Shown here: positions 24,608-32,449 of the stretch, one piece after another | Layout: each line of letters opens with the position of its first letter | Numbering within the stretch: position 1 is the stretch's first letter | Origin: JASFHF01 sp050123375 | GTDB lineage: Bacteria; Pseudomonadota; Gammaproteobacteria; UBA12402 | Direction of reading: 5' to 3' | DNA length: 38,441 bases | NCBI GenBank assembly: GCA_050123375.1 | Contig: JASFHF010000019.1 | Span: 1-38,441, forward strand | Notes under the pieces: model-generated | Told to the model about the DNA's origin: nothing | The model's input: only the letters and a program-made list of their open reading frames with translations | Databases searched by the model: none | Translations under genes and position numbers: made by a program

Positions 24608-26383
24608 ATGCGTACATGTTATTGTGGTCAGGTTACGGAAAAATATATTGACAAAAAAGTTGAATTATATGGATGGGTGCATCGCCGTCGTGATCACGGC
24701 GGTGTAATTTTTATTGATTTACGTGATCGTGAAGGCATTGTTCAGGTGGTTTTTAATCCTGATGAAAATGCAGAAATTTTCAAAATTGCTGAAGGCATAC
24801 GTAATGAATATGTATTAAAAATTATCGGTAAAGTTAGAAAACGTCCAGCCGGTTTAGAAAATCCAAAAATTACAACTGGTAATATCGAAGTTAATGCATT
24901 TGATCTTGAGGTTCTTAGTATTGCGCAGCCTTTGCCTTTTTCGTTAGACGAATATATTCCAATTAATGAAGATCTTCGTTTGCGTTATCGTTATTTAGAT
25001 TTACGTCGTCCGGAAATGTGTAATCGTTTAAAGTTTCGCGCGCGCTTGGCGCAAGCAGTGCGTAAATATTTAGACAGCCGCGATTTTTTAGAAATTGAAA
25101 CGCCGTTTTTAACTAAAGCAACACCTGAAGGTGCGCGTGACTTTTTAGTTCCAAGCAGAATTTATCCCGGGCATTTTTATGCATTACCGCAATCGCCGCA
25201 ATTGTTTAAACAGTTATTTATGGCGAGCGGTATGGATCGTTATTATCAGATTGTAAGATGTTTTCGCGATGAAGATATGCGTTCTGATCGGCAGTTGGAA
25301 TTTACCCAGATTGATATAGAAATGTCATTTACCAATGAACAAATAATACAGGATTTAATGGAAGGAATGATGCGTTATTTGTTTTCCGAATTATTGCATA
25401 TAAAATTACCGCCGTTTCCGAAGATGACTTATCACGAAGCAATGCATCGTTTTGGCAGCGACAAACCAGATTTGCGTATTCCGTTGGAGTTAGTTGATGT
25501 TGGTGATTTAGTGCAAAATGTGGAATTTAAAGTTTTTGCTGGACCTGCGAATGATATTCATGGTCGGGTTGCGGTTTTGCGTTTACCAGAAGGATGCGAA
25601 AAACTTAGCCGTAAAGCGCTTGATGATTATGTTGAATTTGTGAAAATTTATAAAGCGAGAGGTTTGGCATATATTAAAGTTAATGACTTATCTTCTGGTG
25701 TTAAAGGTTTGCAATCGCCGATATTGAAGTTTTTACCGGAAGAAGTTTTGCAAAAAATTTTAGAGCGTGTAAAGGCTGAAACTGGCGACATATTATTTTT
25801 TGGCGCGGATAAAAAATCAGTGGTAAATGAAGCGTTAGGCGCATTGCGGATTAAAATTGCAGAAGATTATGATTTAATTGAAGATGGATTTGCACCTTTG
25901 TGGATCACAGATTTTCCGATGTTTGAATCAGATGAAGGTTATTGGCATTCGGTGCATCATCCATTCACTGCGCCGCAAACTACAGATGTTGCAGAGCTTG
26001 AAAAAAATCCAGGTGAATGTAACGCGCGTTCGTATGATATGGTAATCAATGGTATGGAAATGGGCGGCGGTTCAATTCGAATTAATATTCCTGAAGTGCA
26101 GCAGGCAGTATTTCGTTTGTTGGGGATTAGTGATGAAGATGCGCAGGAAAAGTTTAGCTTTTTATTGGAAGCGATGAAATATGGTTTTCCGCCGCACGGA
26201 GGAATCGCGTTTGGTTTTGATCGGATTGCAATGTTGATGACAGGTACCGAATCGATTCGGGATGTGATTGCATTTCCGAAAACTGCATCAGCAATTTGTC
26301 CGTTAACCAAGGCGCCATCAGAGGTGACGGATGAACAGTTGGACGAATTGCATATAGCAGTTAAAAAAGAGAAGAAAGTGTAA
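24608..26383 (+). CDS. aspS: Aspartyl-tRNA synthetase
   Basis: A 591-residue bacterial-type class IIb synthetase. N-terminal OB-fold (VELYGWVHRRRDHGGVIFIDLRD), motif 2 FRDEDMRSDRQLEFTQ, a GAD insertion domain between about 280 and 420, and motif 3 GIAFGFDRIAMLMTG are all present. Full length. The ribosome site TGAGGA, 5 nt before ATG, is the end of a family A repeat tail, so any native leader has been replaced. In many gammaproteobacteria aspS is followed by yebC-ruvCAB as here, but with an interposed region of gene remnants. Confidence 0.97.
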   Translation: MRTCYCGQVTEKYIDKKVELYGWVHRRRDHGGVIFIDLRDREGIVQVVFNPDENAEIFKIAEGIRNEYVLKIIGKVRKRPAGLENPKITTGNIEVNAFDLEVLSIAQPLPFSLDEYIPINEDLRLRYRYLDLRRPEMCNRLKFRARLAQAVRKYLDSRDFLEIETPFLTKATPEGARDFLVPSRIYPGHFYALPQSPQLFKQLFMASGMDRYYQIVRCFRDEDMRSDRQLEFTQIDIEMSFTNEQIIQDLMEGMMRYLFSELLHIKLPPFPKMTYHEAMHRFGSDKPDLRIPLELVDVGDLVQNVEFKVFAGPANDIHGRVAVLRLPEGCEKLSRKALDDYVEFVKIYKARGLAYIKVNDLSSGVKGLQSPILKFLPEEVLQKILERVKAETGDILFFGADKKSVVNEALGALRIKIAEDYDLIEDGFAPLWITDFPMFESDEGYWHSVHHPFTAPQTTDVAELEKNPGECNARSYDMVINGMEMGGGSIRINIPEVQQAVFRLLGISDEDAQEKFSFLLEAMKYGFPPHGGIAFGFDRIAMLMTGTESIRDVIAFPKTASAICPLTKAPSEVTDEQLDELHIAVKKEKKV

Positions 26384-26388
26384 AACAC

Positions 26389-26427
26389 TGTCATCCCGCG
26401 GTCTTGTTTGTTGACCGCGGGATCCAG
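26389..26427. repeat. Family B hairpin after aspS, possible terminator
   Basis: TGTCATCCCGCGGTC, a loop TTGTTTGTT, and GACCGCGGGATCCAG form a 9-bp GC-rich stem (CCCGCGGTC / GACCGCGGG). ATTATTTTT follows. It lies between aspS and a convergent small gene, where it could end transcription from the left. Confidence 0.88.
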
Positions 26428-26464
26428 ATTATTTTTCCTCGACTGTTTTTAGGTTTTTGTAAAA

Positions 26465-26695
26465 TTAAATCCGTTCTTCAGCGCAGAGGATTATAGTACG
26501 TGCTAATAATTTATTTTCAGAAAAATGTAAGTTTCTGAAATATCTGGTTGCCAGCTCGTGTCCCTGCAATAATGATTCTTGAAAATATTTCTTTGCAGAT
26601 TCAATATCGTTATCACCCAGCTTACGCAAGCCTAATTTAAATAGTCTCTGAGAGATTTGCTTACTTGTTTGTTGATTTTTGGTAGTAGTTTTCAT
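26465..26695 (-). CDS. Small TPR/Sel1-like protein
   Basis: A 76-residue protein with one helix-turn-helix repeat of TPR/Sel1 type (LFKLGLRKLGDNDIESAKKY then FQESLLQGHELATRYFRNL). A very good ribosome site GGAGG lies 5 nt before the ATG, which argues that it is translated. It starts 10 nt after the stop of the csrA remnant on the same strand. No function is assigned; small repeat proteins of this sort often mediate protein contacts. Confidence 0.65.
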   Translation of the reverse strand: MKTTTKNQQTSKQISQRLFKLGLRKLGDNDIESAKKYFQESLLQGHELATRYFRNLHFSENKLLARTIILCAEERI

Positions 26696-26705
26696 ATTGC
26701 CTCCA

Positions 26706-26822
26706 TTAGTAGTGTGATCTTACCCCCTCTCCGAATTCGTTTTTTTCAGTTATCTTTTTTTGATAAAGTTCTTCGCGTAAAACTGTAACTGATTTGGGCG
26801 CCTGAATGCCGATGCGGATTTG
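26706..26822 (-). pseudogene. csrA: csrA remnant (C-terminal two thirds)
   Basis: The minus strand reads QIRIGIQAPKSVTVLREELY then QKKITEKN and a few more residues before TAA at 26706-26708. This is the middle and end of the RNA-binding global regulator CsrA (family: NQVRIGV.APKEV.VHREEIY). The N-terminal beta strands and the start codon are gone; a TAA directly precedes the Gln codon. The cut is at the conserved NQ. CsrA controls the life-cycle switch in Legionellales, usually with several copies, so another copy may exist elsewhere. Confidence 0.85.
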
Positions 26823-26878
26823 TTAGTCAAAAATTAAAAATTATAGTATATTATTCATAAGCTTAAGGAGTTATGAGC

Positions 26879-27311
26879 ATGCGTTATATTAAAGAATTTA
26901 CCTGGGATGGTTTAGGAGTGATGTAGAACGTGTTAATCCTGCATTAGCTAACATTATTGATAATCTAAGTTTAGATAAAAAATTGGCACAACTAGAGTTT
27001 TAACTGAAAATTCTCTGCCATTTGTTCCTGCTTTTATTTGGAATATGACAGCTGGTGCTCGATCAATTTTTATGTTACCTCGTATTTCAGATTATGTTGG
27101 ACACAAAAGAATTATGCAGGAATTTAATCTGGATCATGCGCCACCAAAAAATTTGTTAGATCATTGGTCATTATTCAGGAGCTTGATTGAGTGTTCAAAA
27201 ATTAACACATTTCGTGATTCTATCATTGGAAGAACGGATAAAAAAGAAATTTTTTTAGGAGGATTTTACTATGCAAATACCAATTCACTCAATTTTATGT
27301 TCAGAAACTGA
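26879..27311 (+). pseudogene. Frameshifted gene remnant of unknown family
   Basis: Strong AAGGAG (26865-26870) precedes ATG 26879 (MRYIKEFTWDGLG). The frame breaks after 13-15 codons, continues as DVERVNPALANIIDNLSLDK in a second frame to TAA at about 27002, then as RVLTENSLPFVPAFIWNMTA in a third, reaching a stop at 27311. The three segments read as one natural protein of about 140 residues interrupted by at least two indels. I do not recognise the family. The intact ribosome site shows recent inactivation. No gene is seen from 27312 to 27545. Confidence 0.65.
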
Positions 27312-27557
27312 CCCTAAGCTGTTAAAATATTTGTATTCATGGTATGATCCAAAGCTGTGTGAATAGATTTGGTTTTGGCATGGCCTCCGCAATATGAGGT
27401 TGCCTGGAAGCTTAAGATGAGCTAGGAGGTTATGCCAATTTATTTGGATAAGATAGCATTGTGTTTTGTTTTGCCGCAGTTCTTTAGTTCTTTAACGTAT
27501 TCATGAGTTTTATACAAAGTGTGAAGCTCGTGTTTTAAAGATTTTATGAGGGTTATT

Positions 27558-28310
27558 ATGGCAGGCCACAGTAAATGGGCGAACATTCAGCATCGTAAAG
27601 GTGCGCAGGATAAAAAGCGCGGGAAGATTTTTACTAAATTAATTCGTGAGATTACGGTTGCTGCACGTATGGGCGGCGGCGATGTTTCGGCGAATTCGCG
27701 GTTGCGTTTGGCAATTGATAAGGCTTTAGGTGCAAATATGCCTAGAGATACAATTGATCGTGCAGTTAAACGCGGTTCTGGTAATCTTGATGGAATGGAA
27801 TTAAAAGAAGTGATATATGAGGGATATGGTCCAGGCGGTGTGGCTGTGTTGGTTAAGTCGATGACTGATAATAGTAATCGCACGGTAAATGAAGTACGGC
27901 ACGCATTTAGCAAAGCGGGTGGAAATTTAGGCGCTTCTGGTTCGGTAGCTTATTTATTTGCTGATCGTGGCCGTATCAGTTTTGCAGAGGGTGTGGACGA
28001 AGATAAAATTATGGAAATTGCATTGGAATCTGGTGCAGAAGATGTAATTGTGAATGACGATACTTCTATTGATGTGATTACTTTACCGGATAATTTTGTT
28101 GAAGTTAGAGATGCAGTGACTGAGGCTGGTTTAACTTTTGAATATGCGGGCATCACTATGATTCCTTCAACTAAAGTTGAATTGGATAAGGAAAATGCGG
28201 AAAAAGTTTTAAAGATGATTGATGTATTGGAAGATTTAGATGATACGCAAGAGGTGCATACTAATTCTGAAGTGTCTGATGAAGTGGCGAAGGAGTTGGA
28301 GGGTACTTGA
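27558..28310 (+). CDS. yebC: YebC/PmpR-family regulator or translation factor
   Basis: A 250-residue protein starting with the family hallmark MAGHSKWANIQHRKGAQDKKRGK, and carrying EGYGPGGVAVLVKSMTDNSNRT and FEYAGITMIPSTKVEL. YebC proteins were annotated as transcription regulators and more recently linked to relief of ribosome stalling. Start 27558 is chosen over 27546 because the family begins MAGHSKW and GAGGGT is 5 nt upstream. The stop overlaps the ruvC TTG start (TTGA), so yebC-ruvC are coupled. Confidence 0.96.
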   Translation: MAGHSKWANIQHRKGAQDKKRGKIFTKLIREITVAARMGGGDVSANSRLRLAIDKALGANMPRDTIDRAVKRGSGNLDGMELKEVIYEGYGPGGVAVLVKSMTDNSNRTVNEVRHAFSKAGGNLGASGSVAYLFADRGRISFAEGVDEDKIMEIALESGAEDVIVNDDTSIDVITLPDNFVEVRDAVTEAGLTFEYAGITMIPSTKVELDKENAEKVLKMIDVLEDLDDTQEVHTNSEVSDEVAKELEGT

Positions 28311-28786
28311 ATAAAATTATTTTAGGTATTGATCCTGGATCGCGTATAACTGGTTATGGTATGGTTGATTTTGATGGTAAAAAAGCTAGTTATCTTACTA
28401 GCGGATGCATTCAAATTACTGCTGATACAATTGCGCAGCGATTGCAGCAAATTTATTATGGTATTCGTGAAGTAATGACGCAATTTCCGCCGCATGAAGT
28501 TGCAATTGAACAAGTTTTTATGCATCAAAATCCTGGGTCTGCATTAAAACTTGGTCAAGCGCGCGGTGCTGCGATTGTTGCCGCATCATTGGATGGAATA
28601 AAAGTTGCTGAATATTCAGCTAAGCAAATTAAGCAAGCAGTAGTTGGATATGGAGCGGCACAAAAAACTCAAGTACAACAAATGGTAAGAGTTTTATTGA
28701 ATTTATCAGGGGTGCCGCAAACTGATGCAGCTGATGCATTAGCAGTTGCGTTGTGTCATTGTAATATGGGAGTAGGCGGGACGTGA
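28307..28786 (+). CDS. ruvC: Holliday junction resolvase RuvC
   Basis: A 159-residue endonuclease that resolves Holliday junctions with RuvAB. The four acidic residues are present: Asp9 (GIDPGSRITGYG), Glu68 (VAIEQVF), Asp140 and Asp143 (TDAADALAVALCH). It starts with TTG overlapping the yebC stop, with GGAGGG just upstream. The usual length is about 173; here the C-terminus is cut 16 residues after Asp143 because a family A repeat encodes the last Gly-Gly-Thr and the TGA. The catalytic core is intact. Confidence 0.96.
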   Translation: MNKIILGIDPGSRITGYGMVDFDGKKASYLTSGCIQITADTIAQRLQQIYYGIREVMTQFPPHEVAIEQVFMHQNPGSALKLGQARGAAIVAASLDGIKVAEYSAKQIKQAVVGYGAAQKTQVQQMVRVLLNLSGVPQTDAADALAVALCHCNMGVGGT

Positions 28787-28873
28787 GCTATTACATAATT
28801 ACAAGGCCATGTTTGTTGCCTTGTAATCATGTAAAGCTCCGTCCCTCAAAGATGCTACATAAGAACTAAGAGG
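28775..28873. repeat. Family A repeat bridging ruvC and ruvA
   Basis: This is a near-perfect copy: GGCGGGACGTGAGCTATTAC opens the left arm, loop CATGTTTGTT, and GCCTTGTAATCATG then AAGCTCCGTCCC close the right arm at 28845. The tail GATGCTACATAAGAAC then TAAGAGG ends at 28873. Its first 12 bp are the last four codons of ruvC, and its last 6 bp are the ruvA ribosome site. The whole ruvC-ruvA gap is thus repeat sequence. Confidence 0.95.
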
Positions 28874-28884
28874 CAGATAAAAAA

Positions 28885-29490
28885 ATGATCGGATATCTAA
28901 AAGGTTTAATTATTGCCAAACATCCGCCGGTGTTATTGATTGATGTGGTTGGAGTTGGCTACGAAGTTTATGCTTCGATGAATACTTTTTATAAGCTTCC
29001 GGAAATTGGCAAAGAAGTAACTTTATACACGCATTTAATTGTACGTGAAGATGTGCATGACTTGTATGCTTTTTTTGATTTGCGCGAACGTTCGTTGTTT
29101 CGTACTTTAATTAAAGTAAATGGAGTTGGGCCGCGCATGGCAATGGCAATTTTATCCAGCATTGATCCGGATGAGTTTGTATTTTGTGTGGAAGGCGGTG
29201 ATGCTGCAAGGTTAACGCATATTCCTGGAGTTGGTAAAAAAACTGCTGAGCGATTAATTGTAGAAATGCGTGACCGCTTGAAAGATTGGCGATTGGCAAG
29301 TGATAATGGTAAAACGGTTGCCCAAAGTGTAACATCATCTATGGATATTAATAGTACTACCCGCGATGCAATTAGTGCATTAGTGGCATTGGGATATAAG
29401 CCGCAAGATGCTAGCCGTGCGGTATCTAGACTGGATGCGGCAGAGTTGACTAGTGAAGAAATTATTCGACAGGCATTGAAAAGTATTTAA
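28885..29490 (+). CDS. ruvA: Holliday junction DNA helicase subunit RuvA
   Basis: A 201-residue protein that tetramerises on Holliday junctions and recruits RuvB. N-terminal OB fold MIGYLKGLIIAKHPPVLLIDV, two helix-hairpin-helix motifs (KVNGVGPRMAMAILS and HIPGVGKKTAERLIVEM), and a C-terminal RuvB-binding domain (AISALVALGYKPQDASRAV) are all present. The ribosome site AAGAGG at 28868-28873, 11 nt upstream of ATG, comes from the family A tail. Confidence 0.97.
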   Translation: MIGYLKGLIIAKHPPVLLIDVVGVGYEVYASMNTFYKLPEIGKEVTLYTHLIVREDVHDLYAFFDLRERSLFRTLIKVNGVGPRMAMAILSSIDPDEFVFCVEGGDAARLTHIPGVGKKTAERLIVEMRDRLKDWRLASDNGKTVAQSVTSSMDINSTTRDAISALVALGYKPQDASRAVSRLDAAELTSEEIIRQALKSI

Positions 29491-29498
29491 TGGATATC

Positions 29499-29628
29499 GG
29501 GGTACGTAATAATGGGGTCAAAGCTTGAATTTTACACTTTGACTTAGTGGATAGATGTAGGAGATTGAAGTTTTGAGTTTTAAAATAGAGCATAAAATTC
29601 AAGTTTTGACCCCGCTAAGTGGTACCCC
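29499..29628. mobile_element. Small non-autonomous element with RAYT-type ends
   Basis: The outer arms GGGGTAC 29499-29505 and GTACCCC 29622-29628 enclose inner arms 29514-29533 (GGGGTCAAAGCTTGAATTTT) and 29594-29613, which are inverted with one mismatch. The inner arms share GGGGTCAA..CTTGAATTTT with the ends of the RAYT element at 20652. There is no gene inside. It occupies most of the ruvA-ruvB gap, and ruvB is still intact 49 bp downstream. Confidence 0.88.
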
Positions 29629-29676
29629 TGACCCCGCTACGGAGAACCCGAAGAACCTCACTACGGAGTAAGAATT

Positions 29677-30723
29677 ATGCTAAAAACAGATCGATTGGTA
29701 GTAACTGAGCAATTATCTGAAGATGCAGTTGATGATAATTTTATTCGGCCAAAAAAATTAGATGATTATATTGGTCAGGCTTCCGTACATGATCAGATGG
29801 AAATTTTTATCGCTGCAGCTAAGAAACGCCAGGATGCGTTGGATCATGTATTAATTTTTGGACCCCCAGGGTTAGGTAAAACCACTTTAGCGCATATTAT
29901 TGCGCATGAAATGGGAGTAAACTTGCGCACAACTTCTGGTCCGATTTTAGAGAAAGCTGGAGACTTGGCGGCGCTGCTTACTAATTTGGAAGATAGAGAT
30001 GTATTATTTATTGATGAAATTCATCGTTTAAGTCCTTATATTGAAGAAATTTTATATCCGGCAATGGAAGATTATCAGTTGGATATTATGATTGGCGAAG
30101 GTCCTTCAGCTCGGTCAATTAAATTAGATTTGCCGCCGTTTACTTTGGTTGGTGCGACTACAAGAGCAGGGTTGTTAACTTCACCGCTGCGTGATCGTTT
30201 TGGTATTGTGCAGCGTTTGGAATTTTATAATGTTGATGAGTTGGCAACGATTGTACAGCGTTCAGCAGATATTTTAAAAATTAAAATTGATGAACATGGC
30301 GCAATTGAAATTGCTAAACGCGCACGCGGTACGCCAAGAATTGCTAACCGTTTATTGCGTCGCGTAAGAGATTATGCACAAGTAAAAGCTGATGGTAATA
30401 TTTCGCAAACAGTTGCTGATCAGGCGCTTAATTTGTTGGATGTTGATTTGCATGGTTTTGATATGTTAGATCGTAAATTATTATTAGCGATGATTAATAA
30501 ATTTAATGGCGGACCGGTTGGAGTCGATAGTTTGGCTGCAGCAATTAGTGAAGAGCGTGGTACCATCGAAGATATTTTGGAACCATATTTAATTCAAAAA
30601 GGTTTTATGATGCGTACCCCGCGCGGTCGGGTTGCAACGCAGCATGCTTATGTGCATTTTGGAATTAAAGTCCCGGAGAATATAACTACGCAAAAAGATT
30701 TATTTGAGGGTGATAAGGATTAG
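29677..30723 (+). CDS. ruvB: Holliday junction DNA helicase subunit RuvB
   Basis: A 348-residue AAA+ motor for branch migration. Motifs: RPKKLDDYIGQ, Walker A FGPPGLGKTTLAH, Walker B LFIDEIHRLSP, sensor TLVGATTRAG, arginine-finger LRDRFG, and the C-terminal winged helix GPVGVDSLAAAISEERGTIE. Full length. A weak ribosome site (GGAG) precedes the ATG. It is separated from ruvA by a small mobile element, and followed after 9 nt by a nested family A structure. Confidence 0.98.
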   Translation: MLKTDRLVVTEQLSEDAVDDNFIRPKKLDDYIGQASVHDQMEIFIAAAKKRQDALDHVLIFGPPGLGKTTLAHIIAHEMGVNLRTTSGPILEKAGDLAALLTNLEDRDVLFIDEIHRLSPYIEEILYPAMEDYQLDIMIGEGPSARSIKLDLPPFTLVGATTRAGLLTSPLRDRFGIVQRLEFYNVDELATIVQRSADILKIKIDEHGAIEIAKRARGTPRIANRLLRRVRDYAQVKADGNISQTVADQALNLLDVDLHGFDMLDRKLLLAMINKFNGGPVGVDSLAAAISEERGTIEDILEPYLIQKGFMMRTPRGRVATQHAYVHFGIKVPENITTQKDLFEGDKD

Positions 30724-30732
30724 GAATTTGAC

Positions 30733-30910
30733 GGGTCGCGAGCTTCACATGATTATAAAGCATGAAGTAGTCGGGACGTGAGCTTTACATAATTACAATG
30801 CCTAGCTTGTTGCTTTGTAATCATGTAAAGCTCCGTCCCTCCAAAATCTAGCTATCACCTCATAATCATGTGAAGCTCCGACCCTCAAAGAAGCTGTGTA
30901 AGAACTGAGG
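30733..30910. repeat. Nested family A repeats between ruvB and ybgC
   Basis: The outer copy has left arm GGGTCGCGAGCTTCACATGA (from 30733) and right arm TAATCATGTGAAGCTCCGACCC ending 30884, shown here only as one pair. A second copy (GGGACGTGAGC ... GCTCCGTCCC, 30773-30839) lies inside its loop. The outer tail GAAGCTGTGTAAGAAC then TGAGG ends at 30910 and gives ybgC its ribosome site. The segment CCAAAATCTAGCTA beside the inner copy reappears inverted between tolB and pal. Confidence 0.9.
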
Positions 30911-30920
30911 TGCTAATAAA

Positions 30921-31319
30921 ATGAAACAATTTATTTATGCAAACAGAGTTTATTATTCCGGCACCGATGCTGGTGGCGTGGTTTACCATGCAAATTATTT
31001 GAAATATATGGAGCATGCGCGAGCTGCTTGGTTTTTGTCAATGGGGTTTAATTTGCGTGAGCTGCATGATCAAGGTGTAAGTTTTGCAGTATGTGCGGCA
31101 CAGCTAAGTTATTTAAAGCCAGCGCGACTTTTAGATGAATTACAAGTTACTTGCGATGTCTTAAAAGTTGGCAAAGCTTCTTTGGAGATAAAACAAGTAG
31201 TGCGTAATGCGCAAGATCATAATTTGGTTTATTGCCAGGGTGTAATTAAGTTGGCATGTGTAAATGATAATTTGCGTTTACAAAGTATTCCAAATGAGTT
31301 ATTGCAACAGTTAAAATAA
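30921..31319 (+). CDS. ybgC: Acyl-CoA thioesterase YbgC (hotdog fold)
   Basis: A 132-residue 4-hydroxybenzoyl-CoA-thioesterase-like hotdog protein. The motif YYSGTDAGGVVYHANYLKYMEHAR holds the catalytic Asp and conserved His of the family. It is the usual first gene of the tol-pal cluster and is thought to act in phospholipid metabolism at the inner membrane. GAGG, 10 nt before ATG, is the end of the family A repeat. tolQ follows after 12 nt. Confidence 0.95.
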   Translation: MKQFIYANRVYYSGTDAGGVVYHANYLKYMEHARAAWFLSMGFNLRELHDQGVSFAVCAAQLSYLKPARLLDELQVTCDVLKVGKASLEIKQVVRNAQDHNLVYCQGVIKLACVNDNLRLQSIPNELLQQLK

Positions 31320-31331
31320 GGAAAAATCTTA

Positions 31332-32006
31332 ATGACAGTAGATTCTTCAGTAATTCAATATTTTTTATCGGCAGGTTCAGTGGTCAAATTAGTGATGTTG
31401 ATATTATTTTTGGCTTCATTTGTTTCCTGGGTGTTTATTTTTCAGCGTTGGTTTTTCTTGCGTTGGTCGCGTCATGAATTGAATTCGTTTGAAAATCAAA
31501 TTTGGCAAACGGAAAATCTTAATGCTTTTTATCAAGACTTAAAGACAAAAAACAATCGGCGTGGATTAGAAAATATTTTTTGCGCAGGCTTTAAAGAATT
31601 TTCCCGCTTAAGCAATAAACAGCATATTACGCATGATATTGTGGTTGAAGGAGTGCAGCGTGCCATGCGCGTAGCGCATACGCAGGAAACAGATAATTTG
31701 GAAATACATTTACCATTTTTAGCTACGGTTGGTTCCATTAGTCCTTATGTTGGTTTGTTTGGAACTGTGTGGGGAATTATGATGGCGTTTCAAGCTTTAG
31801 GTCATGTGCAGCAAGCTACTATTTCGATGGTGGCTCCGGGTATTTCAGAAGCATTAATTGCGACAGCAATGGGATTATTTGCCGCAATTCCAGCAGTGAT
31901 CGCATATAATCGTTATACACATGCAGTAGATAAAATTTTAAATCGCTATGAGGCATTTGAAGAAGAATTTTTAAATTATTTGTTAGGTTTTATGGGGCGT
32001 AAGTAA
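31332..32006 (+). CDS. tolQ: Tol-Pal proton channel subunit TolQ
   Basis: A 224-residue MotA/TolQ/ExbB protein with three membrane helices (about 17-39, 135-157, 168-190). The second and third carry VGLFGTVWGIMMAF and ISEALIATAMGLFAAIPAVIAYN, the proton-path helices. With TolR it energises TolA for outer-membrane constriction at division. Stop and tolR start overlap by 1 nt (TAATG). Confidence 0.97.
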   Translation: MTVDSSVIQYFLSAGSVVKLVMLILFLASFVSWVFIFQRWFFLRWSRHELNSFENQIWQTENLNAFYQDLKTKNNRRGLENIFCAGFKEFSRLSNKQHITHDIVVEGVQRAMRVAHTQETDNLEIHLPFLATVGSISPYVGLFGTVWGIMMAFQALGHVQQATISMVAPGISEALIATAMGLFAAIPAVIAYNRYTHAVDKILNRYEAFEEEFLNYLLGFMGRK

Positions 32007-32449
32007 TGATAAGTTATCGTCGTAAACGTAATCGTCCAATGGCGGAAATAAACGTAGTTCCATATATTGATGTAATGCTGGTGTTATTAGTTATTTTTAT
32101 GATTACCGCGCCGCTTTTAAGCCAGGGCGTACATGTTAATTTACCAAAAGCACAAGCTCGTGCATTATCAATTAAACAAAAAACTCCTATTATTGTTTCA
32201 ATTGACAAAAGCGGAAAATATTATTTGAATTCTTCTGATAATAACAATATTTCTTTATTGCCGCAGCAATTAATGAGTCGTGTTGCAGCAGAATTAGCGA
32301 TTGCAAAACAAACTGGTAGAGCAATAACCGTATTGGTAAAAGGTGACCAGGCGGTGAGTTATGCAAAAGTGGTACAAGCGATGGTTTTATTGCAGCGTGC
32401 CGGTGTTAAGCAAGTTGGTTTGATGACGGTTGATCCGGATAAGGTATGA
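32006..32449 (+). CDS. tolR: Tol-Pal proton channel subunit TolR
   Basis: A 147-residue ExbD/TolR protein: short cytoplasmic tail MISYRRKRNRPMAEINVVPYIDVMLVLL with the essential membrane Asp in PYIDVMLV, one membrane helix, and a periplasmic domain ending VVQAMVLLQRAGVKQVGLMT. The gene overlaps both tolQ (1 nt) and tolA (ATGA, 4 nt), so the three are translationally coupled. Confidence 0.97.
   Translation: MISYRRKRNRPMAEINVVPYIDVMLVLLVIFMITAPLLSQGVHVNLPKAQARALSIKQKTPIIVSIDKSGKYYLNSSDNNNISLLPQQLMSRVAAELAIAKQTGRAITVLVKGDQAVSYAKVVQAMVLLQRAGVKQVGLMTVDPDKV

Noticed and set aside
27432..27507. Short ORF after AGGAGG (MPIYLDKIAL...)
   Set aside because: The spacing from AGGAGG to ATG is only 2 nt and the frame is 24 codons with no visible similarity.
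27587..27913. 108-residue antisense ORF over yebC
   Set aside because: It is complementary to the most conserved part of YebC; a composition shadow.
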